64,000 nucleotides of DNA from Xiphophorus maculatus. Taxonomy: Eukaryota; Chordata; Actinopteri; Cyprinodontiformes; Poeciliidae. The notes beneath the pieces are model-generated. The model saw only the letters and a program-made list of their open reading frames with translations, did no database searches and was not told where the DNA came from. The first letter of the stretch is position 1. Every line of letters starts with the position of its first letter. Location of the stretch: NCBI RefSeq assembly GCF_002775205.1, contig NC_036454.1:1030382-1094381 (forward strand), in the 5' to 3' direction. The position numbers and the translations under genes were made by a program. Of this stretch, positions 37,602 through 49,208 are shown piece after piece.

Positions 37602-38359
37602 TCATTTATTGCTGGACGCTCTGCATTGGTGTCCGTAGAGATACACGTGCTGCAGCTGGTATCTCTTGTTCTGGGTTTCCATGGGATGCATGACCCGGCT
37701 CCGGTCCACTGCCGTGTTGAAGCCCTGATCGCGTTGCATCCCGAACCGCAGGTAGTGTTCCGAGAAGCGGTGAGACATCACTTTGAAACCAGTCTGAAAC
37801 AGGAAGGAGTGGGTTAAAGCCAACCCTGCATCTGTCCTTCTTCTCCCCTAAATCTATCAATTAAATGTTTCCAAAGCTTCAGATCATCTAATCAAATGCT
37901 AAACTCGTCTCACCTGCATCTCATGAACTGTTGGTTTCTTGCTGCCGTATGTTTGGTTCCAGGTCCAATATAAAGGATGAGTCTTCCTCACCCTGAGAAC
38001 CAAACATAATCTTCATCAGGATGAAGGTAACAGGCTTCATTAACGGAGAATTGACTGACTGACCCCAGCCCTAATCGGCACCGAACCCAAAGTACAAGCT
38101 GAGACAACAGCAGAGCAGTCTGTCCTTAACATGGGCTCACAGTAATACTACTACTAATACTGCTATGGTAGTACCACCTGTGTGAAAGGCTGGTCTCAGG
38201 ACAGCAGCAGGTTTGGATCGTTTAGGAATGGCTGACTGTTATTAATATGTTATTAATTATTTACCTGAAAGTGCTGAAAAATTCAGGATTGTTGAATCTC
38301 TCTGGCAGATCCGGATCGGTGCGGTAAAAGTCACAAGTTTGATTCTTCTGATCCTCCAT
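37602..38359 (-). CDS. pierce1: PIERCE1-like axonemal microtubule inner protein, complete, 121 aa
   Basis: Piercer proteins lie inside ciliary doublet microtubules and help dock outer dynein arms in motile cilia (family knowledge). Exons in coding order: 38359-38265, 37992-37914, 37793-37602; GT/AG borders, phases 2 and 0, 366 nt with one stop. Recognition rests on DFYRTDPDLPERFNNPEFF, on NQTYGSKKPTVHEM matching the Piercer signature (YYR..DLP.RFNNP, QAYGS..PTVHEMP), and on position beside olfm1, as at human 9q34. The C-terminal third (HRFSEHYLRFGMQRDQGFNT) is less conserved. Length is close to the 136 residues of human PIERCE1. PIERCE2 is the alternative name; synteny favours PIERCE1. Confidence 0.85.
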
Positions 38360-38603
38360 GTCTGATTGCAGAGACAGTTCAGTTAGCAACAACAAAGGTG
38401 TTACCATGGAGACAGCAGGGACAGGCCCCGCCCCCTTCTGCTAGGATTTCCTTATAAGGTGGGAAGAATTTCTTTTTGTAGATTGTCTTCATTCAGAAAT
38501 TACACAGCAACAGCAGATGCTAAAAAAATATGGGTCAGAACCACCAGAACCAAGACGCATAAAGGCCAACCACCCCGTTTGAGGCTCAAGAGACAAAGAC
38601 ATG

Positions 38604-38700
38604 GAGAGACAGAGAGAGAGACAGAGAGAGAGAGAGAAGCACAGGCAGTGAGGAAATGGACCTCAGGCCTCTCTGTCTCTGTCTCTCTCTCTCTCTCTCT
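38604..38700. repeat. (GA)n and (TC)n microsatellites in inverted pair; LINE target
   Basis: 38604-38638 is GA-rich with a few AC interruptions. 38667-38700 is CTCTGTCTCTG(TC)n. The two can pair as a hairpin of roughly 30 bp. The Tx1-clade LINE begins at the last T (38701). Confidence 0.85.
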
Positions 38701-38891
38701 GGGAGTGGTGGTGGTGAGTCTGCGGGTGGTGAGTTTGGGAGAGTGAAAGTGTCTCAATCGTTTTCTTTTTTGACTTTTTTCTTTCATGTATTTGTTGCTT
38801 TCTAATATTCTTTACTTGCTTTGGTTCTAAGTCTTGGGTTCTGGTTCTGGTTTTTGGTTTTCAGTGCTTGTAGCGCTGTTTGTTTGTGGGG

Positions 38892-40313
38892 ATGGCGTCT
38901 CCAGAGCCGCCGCCCCTCTCTTTGAGAAATGGGATTCGGATCCAACCTGATCCGACAATCCCAGTTGAAACGGTTCTGTTGACAGTTGGTGATCTAGTTG
39001 GTCACAGCAATTTAATTTATGCTTCCAGAATGAATAAGGGAGTAGTGATATTTTTAAGAGAAGAGCGCTTTGTGAACCAGTTGATTGTTAGCGGGGTGAC
39101 AGTAGGCGGGGAGTACCTGCAGGTCTCGCTGCTTGCGGTGCCCTCCACCCGGGTTATTGTCTCGGGCGTGCCGCCGTTCATTCCTAATGTTTTGTTGGAG
39201 AAGGAGCTCCAGCGCTTTGGGAAACTGGCGAGTGGTTTTAAAACTGTTGGTTTGGGATGTAAACATGATAAGCTGAAACACGTTCAGTCTTTCAGGAGGC
39301 AGGTTTTTATGTTCTTAAACTCTGCTACACAGACGCTAGAAGTTTCTTTCAGAGTGAAATATGAAGAAGGATCTTATATGGTTTATGCGAGTTCTGGGAG
39401 TATGAAATGCTTTGAGTGTGGGGATGTTGGACATAAGCGTTCTTCTTGCCCGCATAAAAATCAAGAAGCTCAGGTTGAAGTGAGCGGCAGTGCAGAGGAG
39501 TCGCGGGTGGTCGGGGCTCCTCCTCCTGCTGAGGGCGGGGCGTTTCCTCCGCCCGCTGAGGGCGGGGCGTTTCCTCCGCCCGCTAGCTTTGATGCAGGAG
39601 AGGGAAGCAGTGGTTTGAATAAACATATTGTACCGGAGGATACTGAAAAAACTGGAACCGGTGTTCCCAAGGACTCCTCAGAGGGGAGTAATCTGGAGGT
39701 AGAAACAGATCAAATGGTTGGCTGTGTTGTTGCAGAGGCTGTAGCGTTGCCTGAGGGTGGCGCTGCAGAGGCTGTAGCGTTGCCTGAGGGTGGCGCTGCA
39801 GAGGCTGTAGTGTTGCCTGAAGGTGGCGCTGCAGAGGCTGTAGCGTTGCCTGAAGGTGGCGCTGCAGAGGCTGTGGTGTTGCCTGAAGGTGGCGCTGCAG
39901 AGGCTGTAGCGTTGCCTGAAGGTGGCGCTGCAGAGGCTGTAGTGTTGCCTGAAGGTGGCGCTGCAGGGGTCCAGTCTGCTGCGCCACCTGCACAGGTAGA
40001 AGACATGGAGTACGACAACGACTCAGACAGTGTCTCAATCGCAGATTCACAAACATCTAGTGGCGATTTGTACACTCTGGAGGAAATTAATGAATTTTTG
40101 GATGAAACATTTGGCAAACAAGTTAAGATCCTTGACTATTTTCCTGATGCAGAAAAATTTATCAAGAGTGTATTAGTGGTTCGGAAAGTGGTTGGATTTG
40201 ACATGTTAGATGAAAAGAAACGTTTCCGGTTAAAAAAACACCTGACAAGTGTCAGGAGACAGGTGTCAGCAAAAAAAGCGAAAGGTTCAAAGCGGCTGAA
40301 GAATCAGAGATAA
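38892..40313 (+). CDS. Tx1-type LINE ORF1 protein, 473 aa, intact
   Basis: RNA-binding ORF1p that packages LINE RNA. ATG chosen at 38892 (GGGGATGGCG context); the frame is also open upstream but without ATG. N-terminal half is the Tx1 ORF1 domain (MNKGVVIFLREERFVNQLIV and RVIVSGVPPFIPNVLLEKEL, an RRM-like pattern). Next comes a zinc knuckle, CFECGDVGHKRSSC (about residues 177-190), then two copies of a proline-rich 27 bp repeat. Seven copies of an 11-residue repeat AEAVALPEGGA follow, then a C-terminal part with an acidic region and a lysine-rich tail (KKAKGSKRLKNQR). The frame has no breaks. Confidence 0.9.
   Translation: MASPEPPPLSLRNGIRIQPDPTIPVETVLLTVGDLVGHSNLIYASRMNKGVVIFLREERFVNQLIVSGVTVGGEYLQVSLLAVPSTRVIVSGVPPFIPNVLLEKELQRFGKLASGFKTVGLGCKHDKLKHVQSFRRQVFMFLNSATQTLEVSFRVKYEEGSYMVYASSGSMKCFECGDVGHKRSSCPHKNQEAQVEVSGSAEESRVVGAPPPAEGGAFPPPAEGGAFPPPASFDAGEGSSGLNKHIVPEDTEKTGTGVPKDSSEGSNLEVETDQMVGCVVAEAVALPEGGAAEAVALPEGGAAEAVVLPEGGAAEAVALPEGGAAEAVVLPEGGAAEAVALPEGGAAEAVVLPEGGAAGVQSAAPPAQVEDMEYDNDSDSVSIADSQTSSGDLYTLEEINEFLDETFGKQVKILDYFPDAEKFIKSVLVVRKVVGFDMLDEKKRFRLKKHLTSVRRQVSAKKAKGSKRLKNQR
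39732..39962 (+). repeat. 33 bp coding minisatellite, 7 copies, in ORF1
   Basis: The unit GCAGAGGCTGTAGCGTTGCC... (33 bp) starts at 39732, 39765, 39798, 39831, 39864, 39897 and 39930. Each encodes AEAV(A/V)LPEGGA, and differences are mostly A/V or G/A third positions. Because 33 is a multiple of 3, copy number can change without breaking the frame. The antisense frames are also open through it and are artefacts. Confidence 0.95.
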
Positions 40314-40386
40314 GATAATGATTAAAGTGCACTAGGTGATTTTCTTTCTACTGTCTCTGTCTGATCTGCCTCTCTTTTCTATTTGT

Positions 40387-43300
40387 ATGAGTAGTATCAG
40401 GGTGGGGACTTTAAATATCAATGGTGGGAGGGATCCACTTAAAAAGATGGTTGGTTTGGAGACGATCAGGCAAAAGAAACTTGATGTTGTTTTTTTGCAA
40501 GAGACGCATACAGACCATGACAATGAGGTGGAGTGGGGGCTGAGTTGGACAGGGAAATATTTTTTGTCTCATGGCACAAGATTATCTGCTGGTGTAGCAG
40601 CTTTATTCTCACCAGCTTTGGACATTAATGTTGTTTCTCATTCTGAGTTAGTTCCAGGAAGGGTCCTGGTGATTAGAGTGGAAATAAAAAAAAACCTTTT
40701 CTGTTTTATGAATGTTTATGCACCAAGTCAAGGGGATCAAAGGCTTAAAATTTTTAAAGATGTTCATAGTTTTCTGCAGCAGTCTAATCAAAATGAGTGT
40801 GTGGTGTTGGGGGGAGACTGGAACTGTACAACGAGTTTTTTAAATGATAGAACAGGGGAAGAACCTCATCCTCCATCGTCTTCTAGATTAATTGAGATGA
40901 TGGTAGAGGTGGGTTTAGTTGATGCTTGGAGGACCAAACACCCCCAGGATATACAGCACACCTGGGTGAAAATGACGGACGGGATAGTGTGTGGGGCTCG
41001 TTTGGATCGTTTTTATATTTTAGATACGGATAGAAATAGATTGTTAAATTGTTTTATTTCTCCGGTTGGTTTTTCTGATCATCATCTAGTCCACAGGTGT
41101 CAAACTCCAGTCCTCGAGGGCCGCAGTCCTGCAGTTTTTAGATGTGCCACAGCTACAAAACACTGAAATGAAATGTCTTAATTACCTCCTCCTGGTGTAG
41201 GTCAGTTCTCCCAGCCTTGCTAATGACCTAATTATTCTATTCAGGTGTGGTGCAGCAGAGGCACATCTAAAAGTTGCAGGACAGCGGCCCTCGAGGACTG
41301 GAGTTTGACACCCCTGATCTAGTCTATCTAGATTTTCTTTGTTCAAGTGACATTAGATGTAAATCGCATTGGCATTTTAATACGAAATTACTTAAAGATA
41401 ATCTCTTTTGTCAAACGTTTAGTGACTTCTGGTATATTTGGAAAATGAGAAAGTTAGAATTTGTGTCATTAACCGAGTGGTGGGAGGTTGGGAAGGCTCA
41501 GATAAGAGTTTTTTGTCAACAATATACAAGTTATTCTACATCAAAAATTAAAAAAGTGATTCAGAAATTAGAAAATGAGATAAAAGTGTTGGAAACTAAT
41601 GTGTCTAATAATGCTGATAGTCAGCTGAGAGTTAAGAGGGATCAGTTAAGTTGTTATTTACATGAAAGGGCTAAAGGGGCTTTGATTCGATCACGGTTTA
41701 TTTCAGTGACAGAGATGGATGCCCCTACATCTTTCTTCTTTAATTTGGAGAGGAGTACCAACAGGGCGAAACAGATAAGTTGCCTCCAACTTGCTGATGG
41801 AACGCTGACTGCTGATCCTTGTGCGATGAAAGAACACGCCGTGGCTTTTTACGGCGACTTGTACAAGAAACAGACATGTGACGGGGGATCCATGGAAACT
41901 TTGTTGGATGGTCTCCCGCAACTTGCCGCTACGGATCGGGAAATTCTGGATGTTGGCGTCTCGATGGAGGAACTGACGGCTGCAGTCGGACAAATGGGTT
42001 CTGGAAAGAGTCCAGGAATAGATGGTTTACCTGCGGATTTCTATAAACATTTCTGGAGGTTGCTGGGGGAAGACTTGTGGGAGGTGCTACAAGAGTGCGT
42101 GTCAACGGGTTTTTTGCCGTCATCCTGTCGGAAAGCTGTTCTTTCCTTGATTCCAAAAAAAGGAGATTTGACTTTATTGAAGAACTGGAGGCCAGTCTCT
42201 CTCCTGTGTGTGGACTACAAATTATTTTCTAAAGTGCTTTCCAACAGACTGAAAAATGTTCTTGAATTTATTATACATAAAGATCAATGTGACAGATAAA
42301 TTAAGGATAATCTTTTTCTTTTGAGAGACTTGTTTGATATTTGTAGAATATATGGAATTGATGTAGGAATTATTTCATTGGATCAGGAAAAAGCTTCTGA
42401 TAGGGTAGATCATGTTTTTCTTTTTTCTACTTTAAGAGCGTTTGGTTTCGGTGAGGGTTTTTTGTCCTTGCTGGGGTTATTATACAATGAAGCACCTTGT
42501 GTTGTTAAAGTTGGGGGTGGTTTAAGTCGTCCTGTGAAACTTCAACGGGGGATCAGACAAGGTTGTCCAATATCTGGTCAACTGTACTCTATTATAGTTG
42601 AACCTTTTTTGCATAAGCTTCGTTTTACTCTTAATGGTTTTGTTCTTCCAGGTTTGTCACATAGTTCAGGTTTAGTAGTCTCTGCTTATGCCGATGATAT
42701 ACATATTTTTATTCGGGATCAGAATGATATTTTGAGTCTTCAGTGTTGTTTGGAGTTATATGAGAAAGCTTCTTCGGCTAAAGTTAACTGGGAGAAGAGT
42801 TCTGCAGTTAAAGTTGGTTTATGGGAAAATAAAACTCTCCCTATATTGCCTGGGGATATGCACTGGGTGGATCAGGGTTTTAAGTTTTTGGGGGGTTTTT
42901 TGGGAACAGAGACTGCTTTGAATAAAAATTGGGAGGCTGTCATGGAGAGAGTGTGTGCCAGATTATCTAAATGGAAATGGCTGCTACCTCAGTTATCCTA
43001 TAGGGGAAGAGTGTTGGTGGTCAATAACTTGGTTGCTTCGGCCCTTTGGCATAAATTGACTGTGTTGACACCGCCAGCCTCTCTTATACAAAGACTCCAA
43101 AGGACTATAGTGGATTTTTTCTGGTCCGGATGCCATTGGGTGAGGGCTGCGGCTTTGTATCTACCCGTGGAAGAAGGAGGACAAGGACTCATAGACATCA
43201 CGTCACGGATTGCGGCCTTCAGGCTGCAAAGTCTGCAGAAGATGCTGTATGGAGTTGGAATGCCATGGCTGGATACGGCACGTCTTTTGCTACAGAAAGC

Positions 43301-44489
43301 AGGAAGGATGGGGTACGGTAAACATCTTTTCTTACTGAAGCAAGGATCTGTGGACTTGACTGGACTTACTCCGTTTTATCAATCAGTGATAAACGCGTGG
43401 AAGACTCTCACATTTGAGAGAGAGACTCAAATATCACCTGGGATGTGGCTTTTTGAAGAGCCTTTGTTTGAAAATGTTTTTGTCTCGTCACAACTCCTCT
43501 CATCCGTTACGCTACGATCTAGGATGATAGAAGTGGGTTGTGTGAAGTTGGGACATTTATTGAAGCTGTCTGTGGACGTTTTAATGGAGAGGTTGAACAT
43601 AAGGTCTATCAGACTTGTTTCAAAGTTGAAAGACGAGGCGTGTGCGTCCTTGCCAGGTTTTCTTAGAGCGTTTGCTGTTAACGGTACTCTGTCTGACCAA
43701 TGGGATGATGAATGTGAGTACAGTTTTCCTTCCCTGATCGTCTCTCCTGCAGCAGATCAGTGGCAGAACGATACAAGTTTATTGTTGTCTATCCGAGACA
43801 CCCCGTTGGGGCGTTTTGAAAATCTGGAAAAGAAGGCTTTGTATTGTACTTGTGTGAAGGTTCTGAATTTACGCTCTCTGGCGGGAGTGAAGGTGTCGAA
43901 GTGGACTGAGTTTTTTGACTCCGGCTCTACCACGGGAGGCTGTTGGCGGTCCCTGTACAAACCCCCTGTTGAAAAACGGGTGGGTGACCTCCAGTGGAGG
44001 ATTGTGCATGGGGCCATAGCTACGAACAGGTATCTGGCGCATCTTGATCCTGGCATTAGTGTTTCTTGTTGTTTTTGTTCTCAAGACGAAACATTGTTTC
44101 ATTTATTTGTCGAGTGCGTGAGGTTGAAGTCTCTGTTTGATCTTTTAAGTCAGTTGTTTGATGGTTTTGGGGAATTGTTTTCAACTTGTATTTTTATTTA
44201 TGGCCCGCGGTATTGTGTGAGAAAGAAGTCTATTCACATTCTTTTGAATTTTCTTTCAGGAACTGCGAAATTGGCAATATGGCTATCCAGGAGGAACATA
44301 AAGAACAGTCAGCAAACGGATGACGCATGTGTATTGTTTAAGAGATTGTTGGTTGCTCGGATTCGTGTGGAATTTGAGTTTTTTAAGTTAACAAAAGACA
44401 TGGAGGGTTTTCTGTGCAAATGGGGTATTAAGGATGTGCTATGTACATTGGATGAAGAGTTTTTAGTTTTTCCTTTTCTGTTGAGTTGA
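40387..44489 (+). pseudogene. Tx1-type LINE ORF2 (APE endonuclease and reverse transcriptase), two lesions
   Basis: ATG at 40387 (MSSIRVGTLNINGG). Endonuclease residues visible: N in LNING, E in LQETHTD, NVYAPSQ, GGDWNC, ARLDRFY, FSDHH. RT: KSPGIDGLPADF, LIPKKGDLTLLKNWRPVSLL, LDQEKASDRVDH (usual F of AFDRV is S), RQGCPISGQLYS, SAYADDIHIF (catalytic YADD present), VNWEKS, then a long C-terminal domain with a CCFCSQDETLFHLFVEC cysteine-histidine motif typical of L1/Tx1. Lesion 1: a MITE at 41092-41316 with TSD interrupts the end of the endonuclease. Lesion 2: TAA at 42297-42299 between RT blocks. Otherwise the frame is open, so decay is recent. Confidence 0.88.
41092..41316. mobile_element. hAT MITE, 225 bp, inside LINE ORF2
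   Basis: Ends CACAGGTGTCAAACTCCAG and CTGGAGTTTGACACCCCTG are inverted with two mismatches; arms continue with CTCGAGG(G/A)CCGC. ATCTAGTC lies outside both ends (41084-41091 and 41317-41324), the 8 bp duplication of a hAT. The LINE frame is in register on either side once the insert and one TSD copy are set aside. Same family as the degraded copies at 21.9 kb and probably 26.7 kb. Confidence 0.93.
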
Positions 44490-44568
44490 TCATTTCCTTT
44501 TGATTTGTTTGTGTTTTTTGTGGTTTTGACAATAGGAATGTAAAATAAAGGAATTTTAAACCCCAAAC

Positions 44569-44622
44569 CTCTCTCTCTCTCTGTCTCTCTGTCTGTCTCT
44601 CTCTTTCTGTCTCTCTCTTCCT
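44569..44622. repeat. (TC)n microsatellite, 3' half of the LINE target
   Basis: CTCTCTCTCTCTGTCTCTCTGTCTGTCTC.. continues the same imperfect TC pattern seen before the LINE at 38667-38700, so the LINE appears to sit inside one original tract. Confidence 0.85.
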
Positions 44623-45234
44623 GTCAAAGTGAAATCAGGGTTGAAGCAGCAAAATGTTGAGGCAGTTCACTTTGCCTCTGAGCCGCCATTTTCAACATCC
44701 AAAATGGCTGACTGTTTGCTGTTTAGGCCTTGACTGCTAAAAACTACAACAACAAATTGTTTTTAAATGTGCAGTTTAGGTGCCTTTGCTTTCCACAGTC
44801 TTTGCTGGAGAAATTTGGCCCCTTTAATGTGTTTAATTATGACTTGTTGAATTCAGAGCAAAATTTAATGTAACATGTTCAGTGAAACAGAAATTATTTC
44901 AATGCTTTACACTTAAAACTGATTTTTTTGTGACAGACAGCTTGCTCTTTAAATTTTGCCATATTTCCAAGATGGCAAAAAATACACATTAAAATGTACT
45001 AATATTTATTTAACTGTATTAAAGGTAATTCCCTCTGCGATTTGACAAATTAGAGATATGATTACATATTTATCTGTTACCCATAAAACCATCTCTTCCA
45101 TGTGGCTAACAGTTAGTTTGGTATAAAGTGGAGCTAATAAAGATCAAGGATAAACATACGTCATATTTAAAAATAAAATCAATGCCTGATGCTACATTTG
45201 AAAAATAAAAAGACTAATGGAACTAAATAGCGCT

Positions 45235-45645
45235 GGCTCCGTGGTCTGTGGAGACGGTGGTGGAACAGAGGACACCGTCTAAACTCAGTCCTGGACAACA
45301 CCAGTCGTCCTCTCTGCACTGTTTTCCTTCAGGGACTGGTTCCTCTCACTGGGTTGTTCCACTGAGAGGATTAAAAACTCCTTTGCCCCACGGCCCATTA
45401 GGCTTTATAATGCTGCTATCTGTAGGAGGGAGACGGGCTAACTAGTATTTTAACATATTTAAGCACTTTTACTAGACCTCTTTTTAGTGGTAATGTATTT
45501 ATTTATTATATTCGTGTACCTTTTATGGATGTCTCCAGCTGTATGATTTTAATGCTGTGTAGATGTGAATTAATGTGTGAGCAACAGATAACCTCAATTT
45601 CCCTATGGGATTAATAAAGTTTAACCTAACCTAACCTAAATTGTC
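45235..45645 (+). mobile_element. 3' terminal fragment of an L2/CR1-like LINE
   Basis: One frame reads STERIKNSFAPRPIRLYNAA followed by a stop, the usual C-terminus of fish L2-type ORF2. It is followed by about 200 bp of 3' UTR and CCCTATGGGATTAATAAAGTTTAACCTAACCTAACCTAA, a LINE tail with a short terminal repeat. Only this end is present. Confidence 0.7.
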
Positions 45646-46184
45646 TTTTTTAAAAGAAACTATGAATGTTGTGAATTTATGAACCAAAAATGTTACAAGA
45701 AACTCATCCGTTTTTTGCTCTAGTCTGAGAAGAAAATATTTGTTTAAAAATCAGGATAAGAAAACCAAACAGCTTTCTATTCCACTCCCACAAAAAACTT
45801 AAGATATTCATTTCATAATTATGCGTTTAGTTAAACGTTGCAACATCACAAAATCACAAACTTTATACCAGTATGTTAATATTTTAATTGAAGATTTGAA
45901 GTTTCTCTTGCGTATTTGTAGCATTTTGTAGCAGTTATCTTGTGACTATTCTTTTGCATTTATTCTTTTTTCTGCTCAGTTTATCATATCAAACATTTTT
46001 ATACTAATGTGCTGTCATACTACTTTCTTTGAATTTTCTGTAAAGATGAGGAAAAAAACATTCCCATAATTCTGTCTTTTAACTCAAAACGTCACATGTG
46101 AAACTAACAAGGATTAATAACATCATTATATTCAAGTTCATATGACCCGCTTTTCCATTGCATATATTTAAGAAGGTATTCAAT

Positions 46185-46187
46185 CTC

Positions 46188-46222
<35 letters not shown>
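46185..46222. repeat. (ATA)n microsatellite
   Basis: About twelve uninterrupted AAT/ATA units ending in AATTTG. Confidence 0.95.
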
Positions 46223-48157
46223 TTGTCATGACTATAAGCAAAAACAATAACAAATACACCCTGATGGCAGTCCGTCTGTATGCAGGATGATTAATGGTTC
46301 ATCAATCGATAATCCGAATGAATTTGGTCCAATAATCCAAAGCTAAATTAAATGTCCTACTGCAAGGCTGCGCTGATGGTTCAGAAAACCTGACATAAAC
46401 AAGGTCATAAGTAACAAATTAATTAACATTCACATTTCAGGGTTATACTCTTATCCAACATAATTAAACATTCAAAAATAAAATAATTGTTATATTTCAT
46501 AAAGCATTTCTCAGTAATCATTCAAATTAATTTAAAGTTAAAGATTACGGGTTTTACATTTTTTTAATCGCTACTGTAGGGATTTAAAATGGGCCACCAC
46601 ATTTCTGCTAAAAACAAAACAAAGTACACAAAATAAACGACTCACCATGGAGTGGTTGCCAGAAAGAATCAAATATATTTGTTCGGTTGTTTTCTTTCGG
46701 CCCGATTCAGAAATATTCTTTAGCTATCTTAGAAATGCGCCAAACACAAGCAGGTAGCCACAGAGCGGACCCGAGTTCACCTGCAACCCGGAACTGAACA
46801 GTGTGCTGTCAGGCTGACCGCCTACGGAGTCCTCTAGGGGACATGGGAAAAAAAATATTTTGCGTTACCTCGCAAAACTTTGGCTTCCCCTCGCAAATAG
46901 GCTTGCTGCAATATTTGCTGGTGTATTTTGTGTGCAGTCACGAATGTTAATTTAACATTTCAAACATGTATATTATTAAAAAAGAGAGGATCATTTAATG
47001 CTAGCTTTGGACAAAACGTTTGGCTCTTTTCCTCTTTAATCTTGCCCGGGATTGACGAGTGACGCTCTCCATGGGCGACGTGCAGCGACCGCGTGCTGCT
47101 AAAACGAAACAACAACAAAGCGTGTTGACGTCACAGATCACAGAGTTTAATCTCATACAAAACAATGAACAACAAAGCTGCAGAGGAACAAAGATATGCA
47201 TTTTATCACAAAATAAGACACACAAGGGAAGACACACGAAACACATAAGACAGACAAAGGCGCCCACGTGGAGAAAAGATGAAAAAAACTCTCACTCCGT
47301 TTTCTGGCCTGGAATTTTAAACAGAAGAGGAGTTTCCCTATTTAATATATGCAAAGGAGGCGCTCCGTTGTCTGACCAATCAGGGACCCGTTTCGTCCCA
47401 CCAGAGAACCCCGGAAACTCCCCTCCTTCTGGCAAAGGTGTCTGGTTTTTATCTAAGTCCGAGGGCGGACCACTTCGCGGTCATCTCTGTCTGGTACGGG
47501 CGATCCCTGGCGCCAAGAAGTCTCTTGCCCCCCCCATCGGAATGTAAATTTTATTGCTCTGGTGTGGGGGAGACAAAGGGCCCTGCATCTCAGACGAGAC
47601 CTGTTCCAAATAAGAGTATTATACATAACTGTTACACATGTCGTAGATTAACTGTATTAAGCACTAAAATTAATCATTTTTCCTTAACAATATTTAAATG
47701 TGAAGCAAACTAATGGTGGTAGAGCTGCACGGGGTTCACTCAGGAAATCTCATCCGTCAATCATCTCCAGGCCACTTCTTTGTTCTGTCATGATTATCGA
47801 TTTAATCCATCGATAATGGTTTTTGATTATCTTGCTTCAAACTTTACAAGGACTGCGACAGACTGACCAGGACAATCAATGCACAAGTGCCAACGATCTA
47901 CGACACGGTCAACAGAAACTATGACCACTCCGCCACCCGTTTCCTCGTGCACACGACGCCACTCACCTTGCAGTTCATACCTAGTGACATCACGCCCGCA
48001 TCGACACGCCCACCACCCAGGTGTGAAAGCCGCGTGCTCTTGTCATATCAATAATTACTTATTTCATTCATATGGCTCTTATGAGCCACGTTAAAAAACT
48101 GTTTATTATTATTAATTCTTTGGTGCAGAAAACTGATTGAAACTCGATTTATTCACT

Positions 48158-49205
48158 TGTTAAGGAATCATGGCTATTTTTGATGGTTTAATATAGTTAA
48201 ACTAATGCCATGTGCGTATAAGTAGACCAACATTCCATTTGGACAAAAGCAGATGCAAGGCAGGAGTTCACAGATAAACATTCTTTTGGCAAGGCTGTAA
48301 TTTAGACCAGCCATAAAACACAAAGCTCTTGAAAGGTTTTAAATTAGGAGGCCATAAAGAATATCTTCCCCGGCTCGCAGGTCAGAGGTCGGGGGTTTCT
48401 CAGGAGCTCAGAGTTGCATCTGGAGTTGACCACAACTTAGGAATCTTGGAAAACACTTAGTTTAATTTCTGATATACCTCTTAATATTAATAGCAATAGT
48501 GTGTTAGATTAAAATATATTACCCAAGTTACAAGTACTAATCTAGTTAAATGGAATGTATTTGAAAATGTACTAACTATGACAATATCGGAAACCAAAAG
48601 GGAATGGTTTGAATGTTATGTTTTACAGGATGAAAAAGACTTCTATCTCATTATTGTTTGTGATAAGGTAAAGATTCACATCTTTGGAGAAGCTGACTGC
48701 AGAGGAGCAAGATAGGTTTTGTGAAAATAACTTATAATTTTAATAACTAAAATGACTCTTGATATTTGTCATTAAAACTCAGGGGAAGGTCTAAGTTTTT
48801 TCCAAGGTAGCTCTTGGTTGGTCAAAACAGAGGTACGCCCTATTTGCATATATTAACAAAGAGAAACGCCTTCACTAGAAAAGGGAATGCTCAGTAATAA
48901 GAATTCAGACAACTGCCCTGTTTTGCTTTTAAGCATCAGCTGTCTCCAAAGGCGCCTTTGTTCTTTTTCTTTTAATTCTTTTGTCTCAGGTAAAGAATGT
49001 ACTTCTGTGTACTCTGAAGTTTTCTTGTTAAATTCATACGGTGTTTTCTATTGAATTAAACTCTGCATTTCTGTGACGTCATTGTGCCTCGCCGTCTCCT
49101 TGCCAGCCGTGACGACATCCGCTCGCGACTCGGCGAACAGGAGGGAAAGCAGAGCCATGCTGTTTCCAAAACTTAAGCTAACCAAATAACTTTCCTTCCT
49201 TAATA
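48158..49205 (+). repeat. 5' LTR (1048 bp)
   Basis: Starts TGTTAAGG and ends CCTTAATA, so the terminal inverted repeat is imperfect and the 3' end is TA instead of CA in both LTRs. Contains an ATTAAA at about 49053, the palindromic CRE motif TGACGTCA at 49074-49081 and a GC-rich end. No canonical TATA box is obvious; GTATAAGTAG near 48216 is a candidate. Confidence 0.95.
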
Positions 49206-49208
49206 ATT

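Larger units (their letters stand above)
38701..44568 (+). mobile_element. Near full-length Tx1-clade (L1 group) LINE in a (TC)n target
   Basis: 5' UTR 38701-38891, ORF1 38892-40313, ORF2 40387-44489, then a short 3' UTR with AATAAAGGAATTTTAAACCCC. Both junctions abut TC repeats (38667-38700 and from 44569). ORF1 has a CCHC knuckle; ORF2 has APE endonuclease and RT, as in Tx1 elements. Known from memory: fish Tx1 lineages such as Kibi and Koshi insert into microsatellites. Defects: a MITE insertion at 41092-41316 and a stop at 42297-42299. Confidence 0.88.
44623..46836. other. AT-rich interval with one LINE tail; no gene
   Basis: Apart from the LINE end at about 45235-45645 and an ATA microsatellite at 46185-46222 I see no coding potential. 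Pieces such as AAAATGGCTGAC and GCCGCCATTTTCAAC near 44690 are repeat-like. Confidence 0.4.

Noticed and set aside
39583..40117. Long minus-strand frames of 157 and 135 codons
   Set aside because: They are antisense shadows of the ORF1 minisatellite; the plus strand carries the real domain-bearing ORF.
47059..47547. 162-codon plus-strand ORF
   Set aside because: No domain, low-complexity start, and it lies within the TIR element flanking the provirus; no evidence of coding.
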